From contig NZ_CP040846.1 of the NCBI RefSeq assembly GCF_006274605.1, positions 1,619,041 through 1,683,040 of the forward strand: a stretch of 64,000 nt of DNA, read 5' to 3'. Positions 52,029-59,839 of this stretch are shown one piece after another (the first letter of the stretch is position 1; each line of letters starts with the position of its first letter). Below the pieces are notes generated by a model. It was not told the origin of the DNA, did not search any database, and saw nothing but the letters and a program-made list of their open reading frames with translations. This DNA comes from Thermococcus indicus (GTDB lineage Archaea > Methanobacteriota_B > Thermococci > Thermococcales > Thermococcaceae). The position numbers and the translations under genes are program-made.

Positions 52029-53111
52029 GTGTTTACGTTGTTCAGCACACGGCCCGTGAGAAAAGAGGGGGAGCTGTTTGGCGAGGCACATAAGAAAGCC
52101 ATTGAGATGCTTTGGGAAGCTATCCAGAACGGGGAGTTTGTGGCGGTTCTCGGGCCCAGACGGGTGGGAAAGACCAGCGTCATAAACGTTTTCCTGAACA
52201 AGTACGGTTCGAGATTTTACTATCTGTACTACGACCTTGCTTTTGGGATGGGGCGGGGAGCAATAAGCTATACAGAGCTGACACCAGTCAAACTCAGGAT
52301 TCCCCAGAGAAAACTTGAGTATTCGGCTTTATTGAACTTGGGTATCGTTAAAATGGACGTCCGCCCGGGGAGCATCGTGGAGTTCCAGAACGCGTTTTTG
52401 GGCCTCTTAAGGTTTCTAAACAAAAAGGGAACAAAAACCATAATCGTTTTTGATGAAGCCCAGGTTCTTCCACGATTCACACCCCTAAACATGCTCGGAT
52501 TGCTCCAGACGATCTCAGACTCATTCGAGAACATCTCCGTTGTTCTCACTGGTTCAATGCCAGGCCTCCTTGAAAGGATGATAAACCCAAGCGGGGAGAA
52601 GCCTTTCTTTGCCAGGTATGTGGAGAGAATCAACATAGAACGCTGGAACGCCGAGGAAGGTTTTGAGTACCTAAGGCGGGGCCTGCCCAGCGCTGAACCG
52701 GAGGAGCTGAGAGAAGCCACCACCGAACTCTCGGGGGTTCCTGGATTTCTCGCGTACTACGGAAAACTGAGGACAAAGGGCCTGTCCCATTCCCGGGCCC
52801 TTGAGGAGACCATGAACTACGCGGTCAGGCTTTGGAGCGAGGACCTGAGAAACTTTATCCGGATATACCATTCCCCGGGCTACATCGTCGCGCTCAAGAG
52901 GGTTGCCAAGGGACCTTCCTCCGGAACGAGCACGGAGGAGATAATAACCGAGGTGAAGGCAGTTCTCGGGCTCTCGGAGGTGAGAATAAAGAACATACTA
53001 AGAAACCTCGTGGATGCGGGTTTGCTTCTCCGCCCAAGAAGGGGCCGTTATGTAATTCCCGAAAGGCCGCTCAGGAAAGCCGTTCTCAGGTTCAGCCTCC
53101 GAACCTTTTAA
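52029..53111 (+). CDS. Archaeal AAA+ ATPase
   Basis: The 360-residue protein has Walker A LGPRRVGKTSVINVF near residue 40, Walker B TIIVFDEAQVLPRF near 145, sensor-like VVLTGSMPGLLERM near 175 and a C-terminal winged helix (LGLSEVRIKNILRNLVDAGL). It lacks a DUF234 nuclease. GTG 52029 is chosen because the TATA is about 30 bases upstream and the message would be leaderless; a longer frame would overlap lhr. The 3' end overlaps a convergent gene by 20 bases. Confidence 0.85.
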   Translation: MFTLFSTRPVRKEGELFGEAHKKAIEMLWEAIQNGEFVAVLGPRRVGKTSVINVFLNKYGSRFYYLYYDLAFGMGRGAISYTELTPVKLRIPQRKLEYSALLNLGIVKMDVRPGSIVEFQNAFLGLLRFLNKKGTKTIIVFDEAQVLPRFTPLNMLGLLQTISDSFENISVVLTGSMPGLLERMINPSGEKPFFARYVERINIERWNAEEGFEYLRRGLPSAEPEELREATTELSGVPGFLAYYGKLRTKGLSHSRALEETMNYAVRLWSEDLRNFIRIYHSPGYIVALKRVAKGPSSGTSTEEIITEVKAVLGLSEVRIKNILRNLVDAGLLLRPRRGRYVIPERPLRKAVLRFSLRTF

Positions 53112-53496
53112 TCCCCTCCACGTTCCCCTTCTGGACGAGCCTGAGAAGCTTGACCGCGTGGAAGAGAGCCTGAGCGTCTTTCTCCTTGAGAAAGCGGTCT
53201 ATGAGCTTAATAAGCTCTTCCTCGGCCTTCTCCATCGCGCCCTTTGAGAAGTCCGAGAATTCGAGGGCCTTTGCCACGGCGAGGACCTCGGGCGGAATTC
53301 CAGAGTTCCCTAAGGAAGGATGGACCGATTTTGCCTGTTCTATCTTCTTCCCGCTTATCTCCGCCAGGAACTGCCTGAACTCTTCAAGTTCTGGCTCTAC
53401 CTCGATGCCGTTTCTCTTGAGGATGCCTACAGGATCATCCACCTCGTGAAGAGCCTTCCTATTACTCTCAGGTTTGGATGGTTTGGTTCGGGCCAC
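53092..53496 (-). CDS. Conserved hypothetical helical protein
   Basis: The 134-residue protein is charged and helical after a basic start (ARTKPSKPESNRKA). No motif is recognised. GTG 53496 has no ribosome site in front, and the gene follows a frameshifted small gene by 15 bases in the same reading frame as that gene's second half, separated by two stop codons. It may depend on translation from upstream. Confidence 0.55.
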   Translation of the reverse strand: MARTKPSKPESNRKALHEVDDPVGILKRNGIEVEPELEEFRQFLAEISGKKIEQAKSVHPSLGNSGIPPEVLAVAKALEFSDFSKGAMEKAEEELIKLIDRFLKEKDAQALFHAVKLLRLVQKGNVEGIKRFGG

Positions 53497-53511
53497 ATTT
53501 TATCTATTATC

Positions 53512-53635
53512 TTAAGGTAATCCCCTCTTGATCGCTTGCTTTAGCTTTTCCTCATCGGCAACGGGTATTTCCTTTGTGGCTTATCACGAACTGTGCTATC
53601 ATGTCAGGGTTTTCTTTTAGGCGATCGTAACTCAT
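53512..53635 (-). pseudogene. Small gene with a frameshift
   Basis: ATG 53635 overlaps the stop of the upstream gene as ATGA. The first frame reads MSYDRLKENPDMIAQFVIS; the second continues KEIPVADEEKLKQAIKRGLP to a TAA at 53512. They join near 53575-53582 and the 124 bases are not a multiple of three. It reads as one protein of about 41 residues with an indel. Family unknown. Confidence 0.5.
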
Positions 53636-54039
53636 ATTTTCAAGAATAGGCTATCCATCGCATCCCCGATGGCATGGCCGACAGAAGGGTGATACGTGCT
53701 CTCGTGGTTTGCTACTATGAGCGCGAGCAATCCGTGAATGAGCGAATACCCCTTCAGCCGTGCATCTTCCTTCATTATGATGTAGTCAGAGTATTTTTTA
53801 CTGATTGAATGTATTTTATGCTTGTTGATTTGATCGTCGTATTTAGCATCCATTAGTTTCTTTATCTTTTCAAAGTTTCCTTCCGGATCCATACGCGCAA
53901 GGAGCAGGAGGTACCCTTTCTTTGGATATCCTGTTGTGGAATATTCGCTCGAATATTCTGGTGCGATCTTTGGGAAATCTTCTTTTACCATTTTAGCGTC
54001 TTTTTTCTTCTTCTCCTTCTTCCCCCCAAAGATGAACAT
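53632..54039 (-). CDS. Hypothetical protein, lysine-rich start
   Basis: The 135-residue protein begins near MFIFGGKKEKKKKDAKMVKE and then has EYSSEYSTTGYPKKGYLLLL and a C-terminus HGLLALIVANHESTYHPSVG that could include a short membrane-facing helix. The start is unsure: a TTG at about 54066 with GGTGGTGAGG upstream would add a hydrophobic segment. It is more AT-rich than most neighbours. Family not recognised. Confidence 0.55.
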   Translation of the reverse strand: MFIFGGKKEKKKKDAKMVKEDFPKIAPEYSSEYSTTGYPKKGYLLLLARMDPEGNFEKIKKLMDAKYDDQINKHKIHSISKKYSDYIIMKEDARLKGYSLIHGLLALIVANHESTYHPSVGHAIGDAMDSLFLKI

Positions 54040-54116
54040 CCCGAACAAAGGCAAAAGCGACAACCTCACCACCCACCCAACTACGGCGATGGAAAAGAAA
54101 AGGTTTTCGAAATCCT

Positions 54117-55445
54117 TCAGAAGAAGTCCTCTAAATCCCAAGCCAAGTATCCTTCCTCCCTCAGCCCATCCTTGTTCTCAATCACCCGCGCAATAATGCC
54201 AAACTGGAAACTTCCATCAAAGCGGACAAGCTTTGCTTTACTCTCCAGTTCCCTTAAAACCCCCCTCGCGTCCCTCTCGCTCAACTCCTTCCATTTGACC
54301 TCAATCAGCGTTGCGGTGTTCCCATTCAGGACCACGATGTCGATCTCCTCTCCCCTGAACCACCATCTGCCGAGGGTCTCGAACTCAATCGGCCTTTTGA
54401 GGAGGAGAAACTCCCTTGCCAGGTCCTCGAAGCGAACCGAAAAGACCCTGTAGAGGTCGTCGAGCTTGGCAGTTCCCGAGGCAATATCGACCATCTGGGG
54501 ATAAACCAGAAGGAACCAGCTCAGTAGAACCGGGTCGCTTATTTTGTAAAGGCTCACCTTCCTGCTCCCGAGGATTGGGGTTTCTTTCTCAACGAACCCG
54601 AGCCTCATCAGCGTTTCGAGATAGGGGTAAACGCTCCTTGCGGGAAGGCCGAGGTAGTTGGCAATCCGCTCGAGCCTTCTGTTTCCTTCGGCGATTGCCC
54701 TGAGGATTGAGAAGTAGGTCTTCAGCTCCCTCAGCTCCTCGCCGAGGATAACGTATGGCTCGTCGTAGAAGAGGCCGTAGTCGCTCAGGAACTCCTCCCC
54801 AATGAACTCTTCAACTGAGGAATAACGCGAGGCGAGCCTCAGATAGGGTGGAATCCCCCCGACGAGCATGTAAGCTTTTATACCGTAGGTCTTATCGTCA
54901 AAGAACTTCAGGGCATTGAGGTAGTTCAGTGGCTTGAGGTGAATGCTCCTCGTCCTCCTCCCGTAGAGGGGCGACGCGTGGCTTAGAACATCGTCCCACA
55001 TCATGCCAAGCAGAGAGCCAGATATCACGAGCATGACGTTCTTCTCGCTCAGAACCCCATCCCATACCCTCTGAAGGTCGCTGAGGATCTTTCGGTCGGA
55101 CTTTATGGCGTAGGTGAACTCGTCGAGGACTATTAAGCAGCCATCAACACTCCCGGCGAGGTAGTTGAGCAAGTCGAGCCAGTTATCCGTCTCGACTTTC
55201 AAGATTAGCTCGTCTCCAAGGAATGAGGCAATCGCACGCTTGAACTCCCTCATCTGGACCTCTTTGATGGCCTCGGGAAACGTGAAGAAGAACGTCTTCC
55301 TGCCTCTGGAAAACTCCCTCAGAAGCCTTGTCTTTCCAACCCTTCGCCTGCCGTAGAGAACCACGAAAGACGGCCTGTTCTCCCACTCCCTTTCGAGAAC
55401 TTTCATTTCTCTCTCGCGATCTATGAACTGCACAGCCTTCACCAT
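54117..55445 (-). CDS. Archaeal AAA+ ATPase with DUF234 nuclease-like domain
   Basis: The 442-residue protein parallels the one at 6639: FIDREREMKVLEREWE, Walker A YGRRRVGKTRLLREF near residue 33, Walker B CLIVLDEFTYAI near 104, a winged helix near 250-310, and C-terminal EEIDIVVL with TLIEVKWKELSERDARG. ATG 55445 is likely leaderless, with a very strong TATA (TTTATATATAAT) 23-30 bases upstream. Confidence 0.9.
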   Translation of the reverse strand: MVKAVQFIDREREMKVLEREWENRPSFVVLYGRRRVGKTRLLREFSRGRKTFFFTFPEAIKEVQMREFKRAIASFLGDELILKVETDNWLDLLNYLAGSVDGCLIVLDEFTYAIKSDRKILSDLQRVWDGVLSEKNVMLVISGSLLGMMWDDVLSHASPLYGRRTRSIHLKPLNYLNALKFFDDKTYGIKAYMLVGGIPPYLRLASRYSSVEEFIGEEFLSDYGLFYDEPYVILGEELRELKTYFSILRAIAEGNRRLERIANYLGLPARSVYPYLETLMRLGFVEKETPILGSRKVSLYKISDPVLLSWFLLVYPQMVDIASGTAKLDDLYRVFSVRFEDLAREFLLLKRPIEFETLGRWWFRGEEIDIVVLNGNTATLIEVKWKELSERDARGVLRELESKAKLVRFDGSFQFGIIARVIENKDGLREEGYLAWDLEDFF

Positions 55446-55492
55446 TTTTTTCTAAGCACGATTATATATAAATACGTTTCGACTTAACTCCC

Positions 55493-55507
55493 CACCAGTT
55501 ACTGGTG
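55493..55507. promoter_or_regulatory. CACCAGT-T-ACTGGTG palindrome
   Basis: A perfect 15-bp palindrome between the stop of one AAA ATPase gene (55513) and the TATA (55461-55475) of the next. The same arms recur at 56583-56597. Confidence 0.6.
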
Positions 55508-55512
55508 ACCCC

Positions 55513-56577
55513 CTACCTAAAGGCGTGCTCCACCAGTGGGTCAGGGATAAAGTAGCCCTCAACCGTCTTTTCCAGATAGCCGTAGCGGACGAGGCTGTTG
55601 AGGACGTTGGAGAAGTTCTTATCGTCTATTCTCTTTCCCTCAAGGAGCTCTACGGTCTCCTTTATCTCCTTCCAGCGGTGTTTTCCGTTTGCCACGGCCC
55701 TCATTGCCAGCTCGTAGCGGTGGGAGAGCTTTTTTAGGGCCGAGAATTCTGCGAGGATTAGTCTTCTCGCGTCCTCTTTGAGCCTGTTCAGGGCTTCCCT
55801 GTGGGACATCCCAAGGTAGCGATTGTAGCCGTAGAGGGTCAGCCAGCCAACTATTCCGTCGAGTTCGCCAACAGCTTCCTCGATTTCATCTTCCGGGACG
55901 TTCAGCCCTATTTCCTCAAAACCTTGCCTGAGGAAATCTCTGCTCTGCCTCCTCTCAAACCTTTTCAGTCTTATCTCCCTGTGGGCCCTCCCGAAGAGGG
56001 CTGATTCTGGGTCATGAAGGCCCAAAAAATCCTCCAGCAGACCTATCTCCGAGCCAGTCAAGATGAAGCTCACGTTTTGAAGTTCGTCCATCGCCCAGGC
56101 TATTAGCTCCGCGTACCTTGAGTTCGAGAACCTCAGGTACTGGGCCTCGTCGATGGCTATTATGAAGCGCTCCCCGATGGTGTCTATGCGTTCAAGGACC
56201 TCGTGGAGACTCACACTCCTATCAACGCTCAGTTCTATCCCCAGACCCCCAATGCGAACCCCCTTGAGGGATTTCAATGCTTCTTTGGCACGTTCCTTCG
56301 TGGAGCCCTTGAGGTAACCCTCAAGTATGAGCTTTCCGATGGCCTCCTTTGGAGCGCTTCCGAACTCGGAGTACACCTTTCTCGCATCGATCTTAACGCT
56401 CCTGTAAGAGAGCTCGTTCAGTGCAACGTTCAGAAGGGAGCTCTTGCCGAGACGCCTGATCCCAAGGAGTACAACGAGTGGCAGACCCTTCTCTATCGAG
56501 TTTTCAATCAGAGAAAGCTCCTCCTCGCGGTCATATAGCTCCTCCCTTCTCATCTTGGGTTTAGGGTTGAACAGCAT
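55513..56577 (-). CDS. Archaeal AAA+ ATPase
   Basis: The 354-residue protein has LYDREEELSLIENSIEKG, Walker A LGIRRLGKSSLLNVAL near residue 38, Walker B FIIAIDEAQYLRFS near 139 and FILTGSEIGLLEDF near 170, then a winged helix (VANGKHRWKEIKETVELLEG). This is the SSO1545-like form without DUF234. ATG 56577 has GGTGAGGG upstream, itself part of the palindrome at 56583-56597. Confidence 0.88.
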   Translation of the reverse strand: MLFNPKPKMRREELYDREEELSLIENSIEKGLPLVVLLGIRRLGKSSLLNVALNELSYRSVKIDARKVYSEFGSAPKEAIGKLILEGYLKGSTKERAKEALKSLKGVRIGGLGIELSVDRSVSLHEVLERIDTIGERFIIAIDEAQYLRFSNSRYAELIAWAMDELQNVSFILTGSEIGLLEDFLGLHDPESALFGRAHREIRLKRFERRQSRDFLRQGFEEIGLNVPEDEIEEAVGELDGIVGWLTLYGYNRYLGMSHREALNRLKEDARRLILAEFSALKKLSHRYELAMRAVANGKHRWKEIKETVELLEGKRIDDKNFSNVLNSLVRYGYLEKTVEGYFIPDPLVEHAFR

Positions 56578-56582
56578 ACCCT

Positions 56583-56597
56583 CACCAGTAACTGGTG
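56583..56597. promoter_or_regulatory. CACCAGT-A-ACTGGTG palindrome
   Basis: A perfect 15-bp palindrome 5 bases before the ATG at 56577, overlapping the ribosome site, with the TATA (CCTTTTTAAGC on the minus strand) at 56607-56617. It would cover the transcription start. Confidence 0.6.
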
Positions 56598-56643
56598 GGG
56601 GGTCCTGCTTAAAAAGGTTGGGTCAAAAGGAAAAAAGAAATGC

Positions 56644-57699
56644 TCACTCGGCCTTCCCGTAAATCTCGTTCAAAGCCTTCAAGAACTCGCTGGCAGTGAC
56701 AACGTCCCTGACGTCGATGTGCTCGTTCTTGGTGTGCGATATGTCGAGGTTGCCCGGGCCAAAGACTATGGTTCTGGTTCCGTTGTACATGAAGTTTATG
56801 GCATCCGTCCAGCTCCGCATTCCGCCGAACTCGTCTATCTCGGTAACCTCCATCGCCTTTTTCGCCAGCTGGACGATCTCCTCGTCCGGTTCGAGCTCGT
56901 AGCCGTCCCATATCTCGGTGTACTCGTACTTCAGGGTGTACTCGTCGAATATCGGGTCGAGCAGGTCGAGAATGTCCTCGACTTCCTGGTCAGGGAGGAG
57001 GCGAGCCTCCAATCTTCCCCTGCAGAGGGCCGGGATGAGGTAGACTGGGTTCTCGCAGACGAGCTCCTGGATGCCGATGTGAGGGTCGAAATACTTGCCC
57101 TTGGCCTTAAAGGGTTCCAGCTTCTTCATCTCCTCCAACATCTTGTAAGTTTCCTCTATGGCGTTGACACCGCTCTCCGGACAGGCGCCGTGGGCTTCTT
57201 TGCCGTCCACCTCGAAATACGCTTCTATGTTGCCGGCGTGGGCGATGTGAACCTCCAAGTCGGTCGGCTCGAGGACAACGGCCATCTTTGGCTTGTAGCG
57301 CTCCATAAAGAGCGCGCTTCCTCTCCCGCCGTGCTCCTCATCGCTGACGAAGACGATGCCGACGTTGAGGTCCTTTCCTTCCTTGCGGAGGTTCTCAAGC
57401 ATGAGTAGTATCGCAGCGGCACCGCCCTTTATGTCGCTCGAGCCAGTTCCGTAGACGATGTTGCCCCTCACGAATGGCTCCGCGCGGATCGGTATCGTGT
57501 CGATGTGAACCTCGTAGAAGAGCTCGGCCTCAGGGTTCACGACGAGGTCTATTATCTGCCCGTCGCTCTCGATGTGGACGTCGTAGTCGAGCTTGTGGAG
57601 GAACTCCATGATATGGAGCATTATCCTGTCTTCCTCTCCGGAGGGGGAGGGTATTCTCAAAAGCTGAAGGAGTATCTCCTTCGCGCGCTCGGTTTTCAT
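56644..57699 (-). CDS. M20-family metallohydrolase (ArgE/LysK-like)
   Basis: The 351-residue enzyme shows YEVHIDTIPI near residue 63 (H-x-D), GTGSSDIKGGAA near 85 (metal Asp), FVSDEEHGGRGS near 118 (catalytic Glu) and EPTD near 145, with a late H in ISHTKNEHIDV. Relatives remove acyl or carrier groups in arginine/lysine synthesis or act as peptidases. ATG 57699 follows GGTGACC. It is divergent from an MBL gene and shares the TATA GTTTATAAAC. Confidence 0.88.
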   Translation of the reverse strand: MKTERAKEILLQLLRIPSPSGEEDRIMLHIMEFLHKLDYDVHIESDGQIIDLVVNPEAELFYEVHIDTIPIRAEPFVRGNIVYGTGSSDIKGGAAAILLMLENLRKEGKDLNVGIVFVSDEEHGGRGSALFMERYKPKMAVVLEPTDLEVHIAHAGNIEAYFEVDGKEAHGACPESGVNAIEETYKMLEEMKKLEPFKAKGKYFDPHIGIQELVCENPVYLIPALCRGRLEARLLPDQEVEDILDLLDPIFDEYTLKYEYTEIWDGYELEPDEEIVQLAKKAMEVTEIDEFGGMRSWTDAINFMYNGTRTIVFGPGNLDISHTKNEHIDVRDVVTASEFLKALNEIYGKAE

Positions 57700-57729
57700 T
57701 TGGGTCACCTAATTCAAGTTCGCGGTTGA

Positions 57730-57739
57730 GTTTATAAAC
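57730..57739. promoter_or_regulatory. Symmetric TATA shared by divergent genes
   Basis: GTTTATAAAC is a perfect palindrome, so it can act for both the M20 gene (minus) and the MBL gene (plus). The plus-strand start would fall at about 57758-57762, where a structured leader begins. Confidence 0.55.
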
Positions 57740-57758
57740 ATCCCCTGCGTAAGCCGAT

Positions 57759-57831
57759 GGGGCGATGAAGAGTTTAACCCCTCCCGACGGGGTTTGCTCC
57801 CCGTATGAGGAGGCGGTCCTCCTCGAGCCCC
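57759..57831 (+). ncRNA. Structured 5' leader, predicted three-way junction
   Basis: Three stems can form in the RNA: P1 GGGGC (57759-57763) with GCCCC (57827-57831); P2 AACCCC (57776-57781) with GGGGTT (57789-57794); P3 GAGGAGG (57807-57813) with CCTCCTC (57818-57824), loop CGGT. The junction strand GATGAAGAGTTT is purine-rich. P1 closes just before the ribosome site GGAGGTG. Leaders of this length are uncommon among the genes seen here. It could be a riboswitch or attenuator; no known class is recognised. Confidence 0.5.
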
Positions 57832-57847
57832 TTTTGGAGGTGAAAGC

Positions 57848-58567
57848 GTGAGGATAAGCTCCATCGAGGAGTTTCCCAGAAATATAGTGCCGGTTGAGGT
57901 TCCTCCACATACCGTAATGCTCAGGGGCGTAGGCTGGGACTCGAACGTTTACCTGGTGAGGGACGGTGGGGATGCCCTCATAGTGGACACCGGGACCGGC
58001 GTTAACTGGCACGTCTACGCCGAAATCTGGGAGAGGGAAGGCCTCCTCAACGGCGTTGAGAGGGTCACGATATTCAACACCCACGAACACTTCGACCACG
58101 TTGGCGGGAACGCGGTGCTAAAGAGATGGCTCGAAGATAGGGGAGTCGAGGTCCTCTTCGCCGCCCACGAAACGACGGCAAAAACACTGGAGAAGGGGGA
58201 CGACTACGTGATCCTGGCATATTCCTACGGGAGGAGGTTCGAACCGCAGAAGGTTGACATTCACCTGAAGGATGGAGACGTGCTTAAAATCGGCTCCCTG
58301 GAGCTTGAGCTGATCCACACGCCCGGCCACACCGCCGGAAGCTCCTGCCTCTACTTGGACGATGGAGAGACGAGGATAATGTTCACCGGAGACACGGTGT
58401 TCAGGGGAACCGTTGGCAGGACCGATTTGCCAACCGGAAACGGGTGGAAACTCCAGGAGAGCCTCGAGAGGCTCAGGGATTACGACGTTGACTTCGGCCT
58501 TCCTGGGCACGGCTGGGTCATAAAGGAGTGGGGAGAGAACATCGACGAAATCCTGGGGTGGCTCTGA
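57848..58567 (+). CDS. MBL-fold metallohydrolase
   Basis: The 239-residue protein has the metal motif NTHEHFDHVGG (HxHxDH) near residue 77, HTPGHTAGSSCLYL near 158, FTGDTVFRG near 178 and LPGHGW near 218, a complete zinc site as in glyoxalase II-like enzymes. Substrate unknown. GTG 57848 follows GGAGGTGAAAGC. It overlaps the DUF504 gene (TGATG). Confidence 0.9.
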   Translation: MRISSIEEFPRNIVPVEVPPHTVMLRGVGWDSNVYLVRDGGDALIVDTGTGVNWHVYAEIWEREGLLNGVERVTIFNTHEHFDHVGGNAVLKRWLEDRGVEVLFAAHETTAKTLEKGDDYVILAYSYGRRFEPQKVDIHLKDGDVLKIGSLELELIHTPGHTAGSSCLYLDDGETRIMFTGDTVFRGTVGRTDLPTGNGWKLQESLERLRDYDVDFGLPGHGWVIKEWGENIDEILGWL

Positions 58568-58812
58568 TGCGGAAAGGTTCTGTGAAGGAGGTTCTGGCGA
58601 AGCTCAAATACGATCCGCGGGAAAATGAGAACGACTACTACGTCGTAATCGAGCACCGCGGTGCCTACGGTGACGTCAAGAAAATCCCCGTTGAGATGAT
58701 AGAGCTCGGTCACGGCTACTTCTTCGTCGGAGATGCTCAGATACCGTACCACCGCATCCTGAAGGTCGTTAGAAAAGATGGGAAGGTAATATGGGAGACG
58801 AGGAAACTCTGA
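58567..58812 (+). CDS. DUF504 (UPF0248) protein
   Basis: The 81-residue protein reads VKEVLAKLKYDPRENENDYY, EHRGAYGDVKKIPVEMIELG, FFVGDAQIPYHRILKVVRKD: the DUF504 pattern with the conserved IPYHRI. The domain may bind RNA or nucleotides; function is unsettled. Its ATG overlaps the MBL stop, and its own stop abuts a convergent gene. Confidence 0.88.
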   Translation: MRKGSVKEVLAKLKYDPRENENDYYVVIEHRGAYGDVKKIPVEMIELGHGYFFVGDAQIPYHRILKVVRKDGKVIWETRKL

Positions 58813-59766
58813 TCAGGAGACCTCCATGAGCTCCGAGGTGAGGAGCGCCCACTCCTTTCTTTCAAAGGCGTCTGGATTGGCCTGTATCAGGAGGTAGGAG
58901 CCGGCAGTCATAGCCACGTCTCGAAGGGTCGAGAGGGTTTTCATAAGCTCCGTAAAACCGACGTGAAGGGCTATGTACTCACAGTCTTCGACGAGCATGA
59001 GGACGTTGCCCTCCTGGAGAACCTCATAGAGTGCAGGTTTGGATGAAACGAAGGTGTTAGGTGTCAAGGCATTTTTCACAGGGGCGGAGCTAAGCCATAT
59101 TATGTCCATGTCCCCACTCTTGAACCACTCTTTAAGCTTCTCAGGATGTTCCCTGGAGATTACCATGGCCCTCTTACCCTTGGACAGAAGGTCGAGGAAA
59201 ACGTACCTGGCCTTCACCTCATCGGAGAACAGATACCCACCTGGCCTCAGGTCTTCCGGAACCTGGTTCCTGGAGGTAAATCCCGCCAGAAGTTCGTAGG
59301 CCTTCTTGAGTCTCTGATAGTGACCCTCTTCCATAAGTGCGAGCTGGGCAAAGAGTGCCCTGGAATCCTCGTTTAGAGCCTTCTGAGCAAGTATTTCATA
59401 GGTCTCCTTGGCAAACAGCTCGCTCTCCATACAGTACTCAAGTGCGGCAAGATAATCGTCCACGGTCTCGAACTCAGGGTAGAATGGCGCCACCTCAACG
59501 GGCGGCGCCTCGACCTTAACCGGCTCCTCTCCAGGATAGAGCTTCCTGAAGAGGGACATGAGGGTCTCGTAGTGCTCCACACTCTCATCGGCCATCTGGA
59601 TGAAGAGCACCCTTATGCTTTCCCTCCTGGCCCTCTCGGCGAGCTTTCGGTAATACTCGACCTCCTCAAGTTCGTTGAATATCGCATAGCTCAGTATCTC
59701 CCTCGGATTCTTGTCCCGAAGAGCGTTCACAACGGTTTCAAGATACTTCTTCAGTTCGGGCTTCAT
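58813..59766 (-). CDS. Rubrerythrin-like ferritin domain fused to DUF835
   Basis: The 317-residue protein has an N-terminal ferritin-like four-helix part with FNELEEVEYYRKLAERA, MADESVEHYETLMSLF and, repeated, CMESELFAKETYEILAQK and LALMEEGHYQRLKKAY (E and E-x2-H di-iron ligands). Residues about 185-317 match DUF835, a RecA-like fold found fused to sensors in archaea. The mix suggests a redox or metal sensor rather than a plain peroxidase. ATG 59766 follows GGTGTG. Confidence 0.82.
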   Translation of the reverse strand: MKPELKKYLETVVNALRDKNPREILSYAIFNELEEVEYYRKLAERARRESIRVLFIQMADESVEHYETLMSLFRKLYPGEEPVKVEAPPVEVAPFYPEFETVDDYLAALEYCMESELFAKETYEILAQKALNEDSRALFAQLALMEEGHYQRLKKAYELLAGFTSRNQVPEDLRPGGYLFSDEVKARYVFLDLLSKGKRAMVISREHPEKLKEWFKSGDMDIIWLSSAPVKNALTPNTFVSSKPALYEVLQEGNVLMLVEDCEYIALHVGFTELMKTLSTLRDVAMTAGSYLLIQANPDAFERKEWALLTSELMEVS

Positions 59767-59839
59767 ATCACACCATCCTGAAATTTGGTAGCACAAAGCA
59801 ACAAAAAAGCTTTTCTACCAACCGACTGAACGTGTATCC

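Noticed and set aside
57759-57831. Fluoride (crcB) riboswitch identity for the MBL leader
   Set aside because: It begins with a GGGGCGATG similar to the crcB motif, but the required downstream conserved segments are not there.
57760-57840. C/D box guide RNA in the same leader
   Set aside because: Only a weak C-like GATGA is present and no D box CTGA.
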